A stretch of DNA of 64,000 nt from Desulfosediminicola flagellatus (GTDB lineage Bacteria > Desulfobacterota > Desulfobulbia > Desulfobulbales > Desulfocapsaceae): contig NZ_CP050698.1 of NCBI RefSeq assembly GCF_005116655.2, forward strand, positions 5,412,501 through 5,476,500, given 5' to 3'. Shown piece by piece: positions 19,969 through 29,534 of the stretch. Below the pieces are notes generated by a model. It ran no database searches and was not told the DNA's origin. It saw nothing but the letters and a program-made list of their open reading frames with translations. The position numbers and the translations under genes were made by a program. Each line of letters starts with the position of its first letter. Position 1 is the stretch's first letter.

Positions 19969-20009
19969 AGCTGATTTCAATACCTCACATCAATTGATTA
20001 TCTCGCTGT

Positions 20010-20045
20010 GGCACTCACGATCTCATCGTGAGTGCCATTTTTTTT
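20010..20045 (+). terminator. Rho-independent terminator
   Basis: A perfect 11-bp stem (GGCACTCACGA / TCGTGAGTGCC) with a five-base loop, followed by A and eight T. It terminates the acyl-CoA synthetase transcript. Confidence 0.93.
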
Positions 20046-20228
20046 CCCGGAAAACACCTTTAGACAATTAATCCTAGCTGATTTTCTACAACAAAAAGCC
20101 ACTATCTCTATCTCTTGATTGACACACATCTTTTTGAACAATACAGTATGTCAAACTCTAAACTCGCCACTGTAATTACATGGTATAGTCAGCAACCGTT
20201 GTAGTTCATTCTTTCAATTGAGATCCCA

Positions 20229-20813
20229 GTGAATATTACACTTTCTGCCAATGACGCTCTGCTTGTTGTAGATATGCAAAATGATTTTATGCCAGGCGGC
20301 AGCCTGGAAGTAACCGGGAGTGACACTATCATTCCTGTAATCAATACATATATACATCGCTTCAACAGTGCCGAACTTCCGATTTTTGCCAGCAGAGACT
20401 ACCATCCCGCTGATCATATCAGCTTTATAGATCAACAGGGACAATGGCCTCCTCACTGTGTTGCTGAAACAGCAGGTGCTCAATTCCATAAAGGTCTTCA
20501 ATTTCCCGACAGTACGATAATCATTTCGAAAGGAACAGATCGCGAAAAAGATGCGTACTCGGCCTTCGACTCAACCGGCCTTATCAAAATATTACATGAT
20601 AAAGCGATCAATAGAGTTTTTGTATGTGGGGTAGCCACTGATTACTGCGTCCACGCTTCTGTAAAAGACCTGCTGATTGCAAAAGACTTTACCGTTCTTC
20701 TATTAACAGACGCGATAAAGGCAGTTGACCTCGCTCCCGGGGATGGCGATAAGGCCAGAGCTGAACTCAAAGCTCTAGGTGCAATAGAAATAACACTGAA
20801 TGAGCTGATATAA
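20229..20813 (+). CDS. pncA: Nicotinamidase
   Basis: A 194-residue isochorismatase-like hydrolase that converts nicotinamide to nicotinate in NAD salvage. Catalytic Asp is in LLVVDMQNDFMPGGSL (about residue 15). The metal site appears as RDYHPADHISF, and the lysine as IISKGTDREKDAYSAF (about 100). The nucleophilic Cys is in VFVCGVATDYCVHASVKD (about 144). All PncA hallmarks are present and the length is normal. The start is GTG with only a weak purine-rich site. Its stop overlaps the pncB start (TAATG), giving a two-gene salvage operon that feeds nicotinate to the next enzyme. Confidence 0.95.
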   Translation: MNITLSANDALLVVDMQNDFMPGGSLEVTGSDTIIPVINTYIHRFNSAELPIFASRDYHPADHISFIDQQGQWPPHCVAETAGAQFHKGLQFPDSTIIISKGTDREKDAYSAFDSTGLIKILHDKAINRVFVCGVATDYCVHASVKDLLIAKDFTVLLLTDAIKAVDLAPGDGDKARAELKALGAIEITLNELI

Positions 20814-22156
20814 TGAACTATCCAATCTCCCCGTTGCTTACCGATCTTTACCAGCTAACAATGATGCAGGCATATAATGACAACGGCATGCACGATGAAG
20901 CAGCATTTGAATTCTTTTTTAGGAAGCTTCCTGATGAACGATCATTTCTGGTTGCCTGCGGCCTGCAGCAGGTAATTGAGTTTCTGGAAACGCTTCATTT
21001 TAGTGAAGACGATATAGAATTTCTCAGGCAGGACGGCCGGTTTAACAGTCAATTTCTTGCAAGCCTTGCAGATCTACGATTCACAGGCTCTATTCACGCC
21101 CTGCCTGAAGGCACAATTTTTTTCCCTGACGAACCTCTCATCCGGGTCACAGCCCCTCTTCCTATTGCTCAACTGGTGGAAACACGCATAATTAACATCC
21201 TGCAGTACCAGACTATGATCTGTTCTAAAGCTGCACGAATGAAGCAGGTCATGCCGGATAAGATCCTGGTAGATTATGGTTTACGAAGATCACATGGTGC
21301 CGAAGCCGGTGTTATGGCGGCCAGAGCAAGTTATATAGCAGGATTTGACGGTACAGCTACAGTGCTTGCCGGAAAACTCTATGGAATCCCACTTTACGGC
21401 ACTATGGCTCATTCCTTTATCCAGGCTCATGATTCAGAAAAATCTGCATTTATAAACTTTGCCCGAAGCCATCCTGAAAACACTGTGCTTCTGCTTGATA
21501 CATACGACACAGAACACGGGGCACAAAAAGTTGTTGAACTTGCTGCAGAATTTAAAAGCAACAATATCAAAATCAAGGGCGTGAGACTGGACAGCGGTGA
21601 TATGGTCAGTTTGTCAAAACGAGTTCGACAGAAACTTGATGACGCTGACCTGAAAGATATCAAAATCTTTGCCAGCGGTAACCTTGATGAGTATTCCCTT
21701 GCAGAATTCCGCGAAAACAATGCCCCGGTGGACGGCTTCGGAATCGGGAGTAAAATGACAACTTCGGCCGACGTGCCGTATTTCGACTGTGCCTACAAAC
21801 TCGTCGAATACAAGAATCTTGGACGCAGAAAATTATCAACCAGCAAAATAACCTGGCCTGGAAGAAAACAGATTTTTAGACATTATGACTCCAACCACAC
21901 TATGGTCGGTGACTCTCTCAGCCTCGAAACAGAACAACATCAAACCGCCGAACCATTAATGCAGCAATATATGGAAAAAGGTAAGTCCATACAGACATTG
22001 CCAAGCCTGGATGAAACTCAACAATATTTCGCAGAACAAATGAAACAACTCCCTTCATTAGAACTGTTAAACAAACCATATCCAGTTAAACCATCATCAA
22101 AACTACAAGCGTATTCCGATAAGGTGGCTAAAAGGATGATAGATAGTAATAGGTAA
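20813..22156 (+). CDS. pncB: Nicotinate phosphoribosyltransferase
   Basis: A 447-residue enzyme that converts nicotinate and PRPP to nicotinate mononucleotide, the next salvage step after PncA. The start reads SPLLTDLYQLTMMQAY, the family N-terminal signature. DYGLRRSHGAEAG (about residue 158) and LYGIPLYGTMAHSFIQAH contain the active-site His that is phosphorylated. RLDSGDM and ASGNLDEYSL are further conserved PRPP/product-site elements. Length fits the family. It is translationally coupled to pncA through a one-base overlap. Confidence 0.95.
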   Translation: MNYPISPLLTDLYQLTMMQAYNDNGMHDEAAFEFFFRKLPDERSFLVACGLQQVIEFLETLHFSEDDIEFLRQDGRFNSQFLASLADLRFTGSIHALPEGTIFFPDEPLIRVTAPLPIAQLVETRIINILQYQTMICSKAARMKQVMPDKILVDYGLRRSHGAEAGVMAARASYIAGFDGTATVLAGKLYGIPLYGTMAHSFIQAHDSEKSAFINFARSHPENTVLLLDTYDTEHGAQKVVELAAEFKSNNIKIKGVRLDSGDMVSLSKRVRQKLDDADLKDIKIFASGNLDEYSLAEFRENNAPVDGFGIGSKMTTSADVPYFDCAYKLVEYKNLGRRKLSTSKITWPGRKQIFRHYDSNHTMVGDSLSLETEQHQTAEPLMQQYMEKGKSIQTLPSLDETQQYFAEQMKQLPSLELLNKPYPVKPSSKLQAYSDKVAKRMIDSNR

Positions 22157-22419
22157 AATTCATGGCATGTAATCACGAGACAATTCGACAAGGCTCTTCG
22201 ACAATTGTCAGTTTATCCTCAAAAAACACCTATTATCAAACCATCATAAATAAGTGATTAATCATAAATCTATACATCACCAGACTCTAAAAATGACTTG
22301 CTGTCCTCAAGTGGGTCAACTAATATGCCTGTGTTCGTGCAGAGCCTGTTATTTATGCACTTATATTATGTTACTGACATTATACGAGTTTTAATTTTCC
22401 AGTTTTTTGTGAGGTCTAA

Positions 22420-23571
22420 TTGCTTAATAGGACGGTCCCATCCAGCACAATGGATGAGCAGATAAAAGAACTGTGTTCCATGCCACTTCAATGGGATGCA
22501 CCAAAATATACAGTCAAATTTATGCACCGCGGACAAAAGCGGGGTAGCAAGAATCTTAATTATCTTCGACAATTTCCCGGCAACAATCCGCAATGGGGGA
22601 ATTGCTTTTTCAATTTCGATATCGATTGCAAAGAATATGACTGGCTGGTTGTTTACCATGACATTCCGAAAAAAGACTCTTTTCTGGTTGAAGAAAAACT
22701 CGCCTGCCCACGTGAACGGACTATCCTTATCACCGGGGAGCCATCGACAATAACTGTATTCGGTACAGATTACATACGTCAGTTTGGTTGTGTACTCACC
22801 TTTCAGGAACCATGGGCGATGAGGCATCCAAATGTCATATTCACTCATCCTGGACTACCATGGTTTTACGGCAGTCCAGTAGATGGTCAAGACCGAATAA
22901 CGTGGGATCAGATCGCTGCAACTTCTCCTCCAGATAAGACGCAACTCATTTCAACTGTATGTTCAGAACGAACAAACAAAGTCACCCTGCATACTGCCCG
23001 TGTTGATTTTACATGGCAGCTCAAGGATGAACTGAAAGAGCTGGATATTTTCGGACATGGTGTAAATCCCATGAATGATAAAGCTGAAGTGCTCGACCCA
23101 TACATGTATCATATTGCTGTAGAAAACCACGTGTATCAACATCATTTAACCGAAAAACTCCCGGATGCATTTCTCGGTTATTGCCTGCCATTCTATCACG
23201 GTGCACCGAATACATCTGATTTCTTTCCAAAAGACAGCTTTATCCCTATAGATATCAACGATAGCAAACGTTCAATTGAGATCATTAAAAGTCATATCGC
23301 AAATAACGAATATGCAGATCGATTACCCTACATTATAGAAGCACGTCGTCGAGTACTTGAAGAAGAAAATCTGTTTGCAATTCTTAACCGCGAAATCTGT
23401 AAACAGGAAAAAACAATATCTTCAGAAACAAACAGAAAAGTGATTCGTAATCGTTCAACTATGCGAATTAAAAATCCTCTCGCAGGTATTAGAAGCATAA
23501 CAGAAAAAGCTGTGACCAAAACCTATCACCGTCTCAGTTACAAAACCCGCAACAAACCTAAAGGGCTTTAG
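22420..23571 (+). CDS. GT10-like (fucosyltransferase-family) glycosyltransferase
   Basis: A 383-residue cytosolic or membrane-associated glycosyltransferase. The diagnostic segment is HIAVENHVYQHHLTEKLPDAF (about residues 231-251), followed by GYCLPFYHGAPN. This corresponds to the GT10 donor-binding motif (F-x-[IL]-x-[FV]-E-N ... TEK-x-x-D-x-x ... P-x-x-x-G). The N-terminal half contains DWLVVYHDIP and a HPGLPWFYG segment. A Lys/Arg-rich tail (from about residue 340) may bind membranes. The sugar donor is probably GDP-linked (fucose-like), by family. The first start is TTG with GAGG five bases upstream, and an ATG ten codons later is an alternative. The next gene is also a glycosyltransferase, so lipopolysaccharide or glycan decoration is likely. 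Confidence 0.75.
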   Translation: MLNRTVPSSTMDEQIKELCSMPLQWDAPKYTVKFMHRGQKRGSKNLNYLRQFPGNNPQWGNCFFNFDIDCKEYDWLVVYHDIPKKDSFLVEEKLACPRERTILITGEPSTITVFGTDYIRQFGCVLTFQEPWAMRHPNVIFTHPGLPWFYGSPVDGQDRITWDQIAATSPPDKTQLISTVCSERTNKVTLHTARVDFTWQLKDELKELDIFGHGVNPMNDKAEVLDPYMYHIAVENHVYQHHLTEKLPDAFLGYCLPFYHGAPNTSDFFPKDSFIPIDINDSKRSIEIIKSHIANNEYADRLPYIIEARRRVLEEENLFAILNREICKQEKTISSETNRKVIRNRSTMRIKNPLAGIRSITEKAVTKTYHRLSYKTRNKPKGL

Positions 23572-23719
23572 CGTTCATCCTTTTAGGTTTGACGATTATT
23601 TTTCACGTTATATTAATAACATTTAGGCAAAGGCAGCTCGCTAAAAGCTGTAGACATATACATTACTTCTTAACATTTATCATCTACCTGCCTGTCAGGT
23701 AAAATCAATCAGAGATACA

Positions 23720-24484
23720 ATGGCCGATAAAGTTGTAAACATAGTCTGTATGAAATGGGGAACGCTGTATGGAAGTGAATACGTCAACCGACTTTATGGG
23801 ATGGTGAAGCGACAGTTAAAAAGACCCTTTAAATTTTATTGTATTACTGACAATGCTGAAGGTATTCGTGAAGAAGTTTTACTTCGTGACCTCCCCGAGT
23901 TCACACCTCCTCCATCTGCGCGCGGACCATGGCGGAAGTTACTTATGTTCCAAAGAGAGCTGTTTGATATCGAAGGAAAGACCATGTTTCTTGACCTTGA
24001 TGTCGTAATTGTTGGGCCTCTTGATCGCTTTTTTGATTTCTCAGATAAATTTGCAGTCAGGCATGAATTCGACAAACGTAAAGAAAAGGACTCCTTCGGG
24101 AATACCTCTATGTACGTTTTTGAAGCGGGTTCTTGTCCGGAAATTTTTGAAGATTACCTCAAGAACCCACTAGAGATACATAAGAAGTATTATACAGCTG
24201 AACAGGAATACGTAACACGGACTCTATTTGCAGCTGGAAAATTGGATTTTTTGCCAAACGACTGGGTCATTTCATTTAAAGAACACTGCCTTCCTGCACT
24301 CCCAAAACGTTGGTGGCAGGTTCCAACTCTACCTCCAGGTGCCTCGGTTTTATCATTTCATGGTCGCCCGCTGCCAGAAGACGCGATCCAAGGGGAGTGG
24401 CCCCTTGACGGTAAGCCTTTTTGGAAAGCTTTCTACAAATTTACTAAGCCTTGCCTTTGGTTAAGCGACTATTGGCGGGAATAA
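23720..24484 (+). CDS. GT8/GT-A-like glycosyltransferase
   Basis: A 254-residue protein with GT-A fold features. These are an N-terminal VVNIVCMKWGTLYGSEYVNRLY strand-helix, KFYCITDNAEGI, and the metal-binding LDLDVVIVGPLD (DxD-like, about residue 91). The C-terminal half has SFHGRPLP, resembling the HxxGxxKP-type element of GT8 proteins. The donor sugar and acceptor are unknown. It lies 148 bases downstream of the GT10-like gene on the same strand and probably acts in the same glycan pathway. Confidence 0.72.
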   Translation: MADKVVNIVCMKWGTLYGSEYVNRLYGMVKRQLKRPFKFYCITDNAEGIREEVLLRDLPEFTPPPSARGPWRKLLMFQRELFDIEGKTMFLDLDVVIVGPLDRFFDFSDKFAVRHEFDKRKEKDSFGNTSMYVFEAGSCPEIFEDYLKNPLEIHKKYYTAEQEYVTRTLFAAGKLDFLPNDWVISFKEHCLPALPKRWWQVPTLPPGASVLSFHGRPLPEDAIQGEWPLDGKPFWKAFYKFTKPCLWLSDYWRE

Positions 24485-24672
24485 TTTCAAAATTGCTGAC
24501 ATGTTTCCATCCGAAAAGTAAGCAGGTTGTTCAAGATCAAGGCGTGTGTTCGATTTTTTCTGGAGACATAGAGCTAATATCTCGGAGTCTCGTTCCTTGA
24601 TTAATGGAAGATAAATTCGAACACACAACGGTGATATTAAGCCAATCGGCAGTTTTCGGACGGGAATTAACC
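24485..24672. repeat. Inverted pair of a dispersed repeat
   Basis: Two related copies in opposite orientation. 24485-24556 reads on the minus strand, and 24614-24672 on the plus strand. Both begin TCGAACACAC and share the later core CTTTTCGGA or GTTTTCGGA, separated by about 57 bases. A third copy lies at 27991-28052 and is closer to the first one. No coding function was recognised. A separate perfect palindrome (TATTGACC-T-GGTCAATA) follows at 24676-24692. Confidence 0.6.
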
Positions 24673-25013
24673 ACGTATTGACCTGGTCAATAGAACGGCC
24701 AACCTCTTTCCTGCCAAAAGCTTTAAACCTGACACCGCCGGGAATGATGAGAAATCCCGAGGAGCACTTAAGGCGCAAACACCAGCTTCATAATACTCTT
24801 TGCGCAAACCAGCTGTCATTTTTCACCATCATTTCACTATAATTATCCAGTCAATTCTATAAACTCAGGTTTTATCCGAACCGCACGCCTAACATATATA
24901 TACAGCTTGCAAAGTACCCATAGTGTTGCTACTTTGAATTCAGTTTAATACTCCCAGTCTCCTATACCTGAATAATCTATCATTCTCTGTTGATATACAA
25001 CGCCTTCTGCCCC
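24673..25013. other. Gene-free stretch after the glycosyltransferase genes
   Basis: About 340 bases with a perfect 8-bp palindrome at 24676-24692 but no gene that I can support. A minus-strand open frame across 24461-24778 lies over the repeats and has no recognisable domain or ribosome site. Confidence 0.45.
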
Positions 25014-25158
25014 TAGGAGGCTGTCCGAGAATAGGAATTTTGGTTAAAATCGAGACATTTACAAAAAATAAGCACAGCCATATAGATGATATTGCGAGTA
25101 TTATTTTTTGAAAATCCCGAAGAGTTTGGGCAAAAGGCCATTGTCGGGTAGCCTCCTG
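25014..25158. mobile_element. Miniature inverted-repeat element (MITE-like)
   Basis: A segment of about 145 bases bounded by imperfect terminal inverted repeats: AGGAGGCTGTCCGA at the left and the complement of AGGAGGCTACCCGA at the right (12 of 14 identical). It encodes nothing. The left 50 bases resemble the minus strand of 36905-36957 (shared GGCTGTCCGAGAAT...GGTTAAAA), so the end sequence is dispersed in this genome. The right end abuts the HD-GYP gene leader. Confidence 0.5.
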
Positions 25159-25190
25159 GCTAACATGGCTCTAAAAGATACTGAATCTAT

Positions 25191-27206
25191 ATGAAGCAGT
25201 TGCTATCCAGATACCACTTCACACCCGGCGGTTTAACGATAAGCATTGGGCTACTCGTCCTTGTCACCTTAACCAGTCGATATAGTTATCTGTTGTTTCA
25301 CAGTCTTGTAGAACTTTTCAGTGTGGTTACTGCTATAGGTATTTTTATCCTCACCTTGAACTCCCAACGATTTCTCAAAAACAACTATATCCTCATTGTC
25401 GGTCTTTCCTCGCTGTTTATTGGCCTGATAGATATGCTCCATATGCTGGCATATAAAGGGATGGGAGTGTTCTCAGGCTTTGATGCTAACCTACCAACCC
25501 AACTATGGATTGCTGCAAGATACTTACAGGTTGCAGTACTTCTGGCAGCACCCTTCCTGCTCCGTTTTAATTTTCGGCCTACCTTCCTTCTTATCTGCTT
25601 TTCCACAATAACAACTTCGCTCCTTGCATCAATCTTTGTCTGGAACATATTTCCAGATTGCTATCTTGAGGGAACCGGACTCACTCATTTTAAAATAACA
25701 AGCGAATATGTCATTGTTTTTACGCTGGCAATATCCTCAATTCTACTTTTTAGACTCCGCAGGATTTTTGAAACAGGTATATTCGGCCTCTTGATTTTTT
25801 CGACAACTCTCTTCGGCTTCTCTGAAATTGCTTTCACTTCTTATATGAGTGTCTACGGGAATGGAAATCTAATCGGTCATGTCCTCAGGGTGATATCATT
25901 TTATGCTCTCTACAGGGCAATCATCGTTACCGGGCTTGTCACTCCATTTGACCTCATATTCAGAGAATTACAACAGAGCAAAATGGCAATCCTGGATTAC
26001 AATACTCAACTCGAATCGAGGATTAAATTACGCACAGAGGAACTTACAACCACTAACAGGCTACTGCAGCAGGAAATAGTTGACAGAAAGAAGGCACAGC
26101 AGAAAACAGTACGCAGGGTCTCTCAACTCAAAGCACTCCGTGCTATCGATATTGCCATTTCAAAATCTTTCGACCTTAAACATACTTTGTCAGTAGTACT
26201 CGAACACGTGAACTCTGAACTCACAATTGATGCATCCGCGATTCTACTTTTCGAAAGAGAGAGTGGAACTCTTAAATATTTTACAGGAAAAGGTTTTAAA
26301 ACGAATCTTATCAAATCTACTGTGATACATCTTGAACAGGATTATGCTAATAATTCCTCAGCATGCTCAGATTTTTTTACAAATAAAAAGATGCACATTC
26401 GTCCACAATTTTCTAAGGACAAATTATGTTATGAGGAGAAATTTTCCTCCTGCTTCCAGGCACCTTTGATCTCGAAAGGAAATTTTCAAGGAATTCTCGA
26501 ACTGTATTCCTTCACCGAAAAACAGACAAATAAGGAATGGTACAATTTCCTCGAAGCGCTTGCAGGACAAACCGCAATCGCCATTGACAATGCAACACTG
26601 TTTACAGACCTGGAGAGCACTAATAGAGACCTCACACGAGCCTATGAAGTAACAATGGAGGGCTGGGTTAAAGCACTGGATCTCCGTGATAGGGAAACAG
26701 AAGGTCATACCCAGAGAGTTGCCGGCATTACTACACAGCTGGCACTCACGATGGGCATTCCGCAAAAAGATATTATTAACGTTCGAAGAGGAGCTTTATT
26801 ACATGATATTGGTAAAATCGGAATACCTGACAGCATACTCAACAAGCCTGGTCCATTAGATGAACATGAATGGAAAATAATGCGGCAACACCCGGTTCAT
26901 GCCTACAGAATGCTTGCTCCTATCAAATACCTTGGCAATGCTGTTCAAATTCCATATTGTCATCATGAACGCTGGGACAGTAGCGGTTATCCGCAGGGAC
27001 TCAAAAAGAATGAGATACCACTGCCTGCACGGATATTTGCCGTTGTTGATGTTTGGGATGCACTTTGCTCCGATCGACCATACAGGTCAGCAATGAATGA
27101 GGATGCAGTGCTCGCATTTATCAGGGATCAGTCGGGGAAACATTTTGACCCACAGGTAGTACGTTCATTTTTGCACCTGTACCCTCTAATTCGAACACCT
27201 GTATAA
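25191..27206 (+). CDS. MASE3-GAF-HD-GYP cyclic-di-GMP phosphodiesterase-like protein
   Basis: A 671-residue inner-membrane signalling protein. Residues about 10-255 form a multi-helix MASE3-type sensor (LMDMLHMLAYKGM-like LIDMLHMLAYKGMGVF). A coiled coil follows (about 262-310), then a GAF domain (about 315-470). The C-terminal HD-GYP domain has LLHDIGKIGIPD (about 533-544), the HHERWDSSGYP motif (about 590-600) and DVWDALCSDRPYR. HD-GYP proteins hydrolyse c-di-GMP. Here the usual DG of HHExxDGxGYP is DS, while the metal-ligating His and Asp residues appear kept. So it may be active, but that is untested. A MITE-like element lies just upstream. Confidence 0.9.
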   Translation: MKQLLSRYHFTPGGLTISIGLLVLVTLTSRYSYLLFHSLVELFSVVTAIGIFILTLNSQRFLKNNYILIVGLSSLFIGLIDMLHMLAYKGMGVFSGFDANLPTQLWIAARYLQVAVLLAAPFLLRFNFRPTFLLICFSTITTSLLASIFVWNIFPDCYLEGTGLTHFKITSEYVIVFTLAISSILLFRLRRIFETGIFGLLIFSTTLFGFSEIAFTSYMSVYGNGNLIGHVLRVISFYALYRAIIVTGLVTPFDLIFRELQQSKMAILDYNTQLESRIKLRTEELTTTNRLLQQEIVDRKKAQQKTVRRVSQLKALRAIDIAISKSFDLKHTLSVVLEHVNSELTIDASAILLFERESGTLKYFTGKGFKTNLIKSTVIHLEQDYANNSSACSDFFTNKKMHIRPQFSKDKLCYEEKFSSCFQAPLISKGNFQGILELYSFTEKQTNKEWYNFLEALAGQTAIAIDNATLFTDLESTNRDLTRAYEVTMEGWVKALDLRDRETEGHTQRVAGITTQLALTMGIPQKDIINVRRGALLHDIGKIGIPDSILNKPGPLDEHEWKIMRQHPVHAYRMLAPIKYLGNAVQIPYCHHERWDSSGYPQGLKKNEIPLPARIFAVVDVWDALCSDRPYRSAMNEDAVLAFIRDQSGKHFDPQVVRSFLHLYPLIRTPV

Positions 27207-27323
27207 TTTCCAAAAGCATTATCTTCGTCCGGACAGATTCTTACGCAAAATGGATTGAAATCCTTGATGGAAGCTATACTGTTAAACTAACCTAAATTCA
27301 CAAAACTTAAACAAATACGGCCT

Positions 27324-27989
27324 ATGAATATCACCGATGCAATCCTTCTTCGCAAATCGACTCGCGCCTTTCTTGACAGAGAAGTGGAGAAAGAAAAGCT
27401 GATTCGTATCCTCGATACTGCTCGCCACTCTCCATCCGGTGCAAACACCCAACCATGGCAAGTAGCAGTTGTTTCTGGCATCACCAAAGAGAAACTTCAA
27501 TCTCGCATGCTAGACGCATTCTACACAGGTGCGTCTACAAAAAAGGATTACCACTATTACCCCGAAAAATGGGTCCCTCCTTATAAAGGCAGGCGTACCA
27601 GTTGTGGCATGCAGTTATACACTGCACTTGAAATAGAACGACACGACAAAGAACGGCGCAAAGAACAGTGGGCAGCTAATTATCGAGCATTCGATGCCCC
27701 GGTTATGTTGCTGTTCTTTATAGATTCTGTGCTGGCCACGGGATCATACATGGACTATGGAATGTTTTTGCAGACATTGATGCTAACAGCTGTCGAGGAG
27801 GGACTTGCCACTTGCCCGCAGGCTGCACTTGCTGAATATCCTGACATTGTTCGGGGTATCCTTGGGTATCCTGAAACTGCACTACTTCTTTGCGGTATTG
27901 CAATTGGTTATGAAGACAAAGAAGCGCCTGTAAATACGTATCGCACCCCGAGGGAGAATGTCGATGTCTTCACCCGATTCTATACGTAA
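27324..27989 (+). CDS. Nitroreductase-family oxidoreductase
   Basis: A 221-residue flavoprotein of the nitroreductase superfamily. The FMN phosphate-binding N-terminus reads ILLRKSTRAFLDREVEKEKL, followed by ARHSPSGANTQPWQVAVVSG. The C-terminal portion has DYGMFLQTLMLTAVEEGLATCPQAAL and LLLCGIAIGYEDKEAPVNTYRTPREN, the latter with the family Arg-x-x motif contacting FMN. These enzymes use NAD(P)H to reduce quinones, nitro compounds or other electrophiles. The substrate cannot be told. The start is the first ATG. A dispersed repeat copy begins just after the stop. Confidence 0.9.
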   Translation: MNITDAILLRKSTRAFLDREVEKEKLIRILDTARHSPSGANTQPWQVAVVSGITKEKLQSRMLDAFYTGASTKKDYHYYPEKWVPPYKGRRTSCGMQLYTALEIERHDKERRKEQWAANYRAFDAPVMLLFFIDSVLATGSYMDYGMFLQTLMLTAVEEGLATCPQAALAEYPDIVRGILGYPETALLLCGIAIGYEDKEAPVNTYRTPRENVDVFTRFYT

Positions 27990-27990
27990 A

Positions 27991-28052
27991 CAATCGAACA
28001 CACGCCTCGATATTGGAGCACCTGCTGACTTTTCGGATAGAAGCAAACTTGC
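27991..28052 (+). repeat. Dispersed repeat, third copy
   Basis: This stretch aligns with the minus strand of 24485-24556: TCGAACACACGCCT, CCTGCT and ACTTTTCGGAT are shared, about 80 percent over 55 bases. It lies between convergent genes. Confidence 0.55.
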
Positions 28053-28097
28053 CGACACTCAGCACAAGATACCAATGAGTGATACTCCTCAACATGA

Positions 28098-29093
28098 TCA
28101 GTCAGCAACTATTTGCTGATAGGCGCGATCATACTCAGTGACAATTTTAGAGAAAGCAAAGTTCGATTTTTTCCTATCTCGAATTTCTCTAAAGTCTTTT
28201 GTGTAGGCCGAATAGTTCAGGTATACATCTTCAATTTTACTTGTGAGATTATGTAGTGACGTCTGGAACTGTTCTGGCAGTACTTCGGGAACTGCTCCGA
28301 CCGGTGTAGAAACCAGGACAGGTGCATAAAGCAACGCTTCCAGCATGACCTTTGGCCCACCCTCTCTATGTGAGGAAATTACTACTACATGAGCATCATG
28401 CATCATTTGAGCAATATCCTCCCTGAAACCAAGCAATTGCACTTTATCCTCAAGTCCAAGAGCAAGAATATCCCTCTGCAGAGCTGAATACTCCGGGCCT
28501 TCACCTGCTATTTGCAGACGAAATGGAAAACGCAAACCGGCAACCTGCTCTAAAAGTAGATCAAAGCCCTTTATTTTATCCAACCTGCCAACACCAAGCA
28601 TCGTAAAAACTTCTGACTTCAGGGAAGTCTCGACATGCTCTTCAATGACTCCGTTGTGAATAACCGTGACATTGCCACCACTACTGGATCGTATCGACTC
28701 ACGCGCCTTTTCTGATACTGTAGTAACCCATTTTATTCTGTTAAATATTCGACCCTTTCTATCATTATGTTTTGTTCCAAGATGCTTTAACGAACAAAAT
28801 CTGTTTACTCTGTTCACCAGCTGGGTCGCTTTAGCGGAATGAGTGTGTATCAGATCCGGACGCAACGTATTCAAGGTATTAAAAATTTCATAATGGAGGA
28901 ATGGATTATTAACAGTGGGGTTCGATTTCAACTCCACCACATTAACATCGGATGAAAAACGATGAGTAAATTGACAGTTTCGTATCACCAGAGCATCAAC
29001 CTTGTGATGGTCTGCCATGGAGTTCGCCAATTCAACAAACACCTTCTCAGCTCCACCAAAATTCCCTGAAGCCATAAATTGTACAATTCTCAT
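28098..29093 (-). CDS. Glycosyltransferase family 4 (GT-B)
   Basis: A protein of about 331 residues with the GT4 layout. The N-terminal Rossmann half starts MRIVQFMASGNFGGAEKVFVELAN and contains LRPDLIHTHSAKA. The C-terminal half has GVGRLDKIKGFDLLLEQVAGL, IAGEGPEYSALQ, LGFREDIAQMMHDAHVVVISSHREGGPKVMLEAL, the EX7E-type donor-binding region. A nucleotide-sugar-dependent transferase for lipopolysaccharide or exopolysaccharide is likely. The ATG at 29093 matches the conserved start. The open frame extends 18 codons further without similarity. It is convergent with the nitroreductase gene. Confidence 0.88.
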   Translation of the reverse strand: MRIVQFMASGNFGGAEKVFVELANSMADHHKVDALVIRNCQFTHRFSSDVNVVELKSNPTVNNPFLHYEIFNTLNTLRPDLIHTHSAKATQLVNRVNRFCSLKHLGTKHNDRKGRIFNRIKWVTTVSEKARESIRSSSGGNVTVIHNGVIEEHVETSLKSEVFTMLGVGRLDKIKGFDLLLEQVAGLRFPFRLQIAGEGPEYSALQRDILALGLEDKVQLLGFREDIAQMMHDAHVVVISSHREGGPKVMLEALLYAPVLVSTPVGAVPEVLPEQFQTSLHNLTSKIEDVYLNYSAYTKDFREIRDRKKSNFAFSKIVTEYDRAYQQIVAD

Positions 29094-29162
29094 AAAGCAC
29101 CTGTTTAAGCGAAGTATTCCTCCATAACCAAACGCCTTACCTATCAAACCAACAGCGTCAAA

Positions 29163-29305
29163 ACATGTCCAGAATTATTTGCCTGAGAGTACTTTATCCT
29201 TAACAACTTGTGATAGAGCATAGCAGCGCTATGTCACTCAAGGAGTAACGAAGCCAGGATAGTGAAAAGGACGAGCAGAATTAGACATCTGAGGCATGAC
29301 ATGAC
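29163..29305. repeat. Long palindromic dispersed repeat, copy 1
   Basis: About 140 bases that can fold on themselves around the centre GCATAGCAGCGCTATG (29218-29233). Read on the minus strand it shares TCAGATGTCTAATTCTG, CTTCGTTAC and GACATAGCGC with the second copy at 36954-37101. The two copies are in opposite orientation. It contains no gene. Confidence 0.7.
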
Positions 29306-29470
29306 AATACCTGTGGCAGGCAGCTCAATCCATCACCACAAACCTAGCCCGCATATTTTATGAAAATCTATCAACAAAGTTGTTGCCGAATCTGATTACG
29401 GCACAAGAATTAAACGATTTTTACTACTGGGTTATGGAAACCTGCGGAAGGAGGCATTGCAATACAACAA

Positions 29471-29507
29471 AAGAGCCGGTTCCTTTTCAGGAACCGGCTC
29501 TTTTTAC
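29471..29507. terminator. Bidirectional rho-independent terminator
   Basis: A perfect 13-bp stem (AAGAGCCGGTTCC / GGAACCGGCTCTT) with a six-base loop. The right side continues as TTTTT on the plus strand and the left side as a run of A, so it can stop transcripts from the cyd operon (minus strand) and from the plus strand. Confidence 0.93.
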
Positions 29508-29534
29508 TGCTCATGCGTTTTATTCAGTATCGTT

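Noticed and set aside
24461-24778. A 105-codon minus-strand open frame
   Set aside because: It covers the inverted dispersed repeats, has no recognisable domain and no ribosome site, and overlaps the end of the glycosyltransferase gene.
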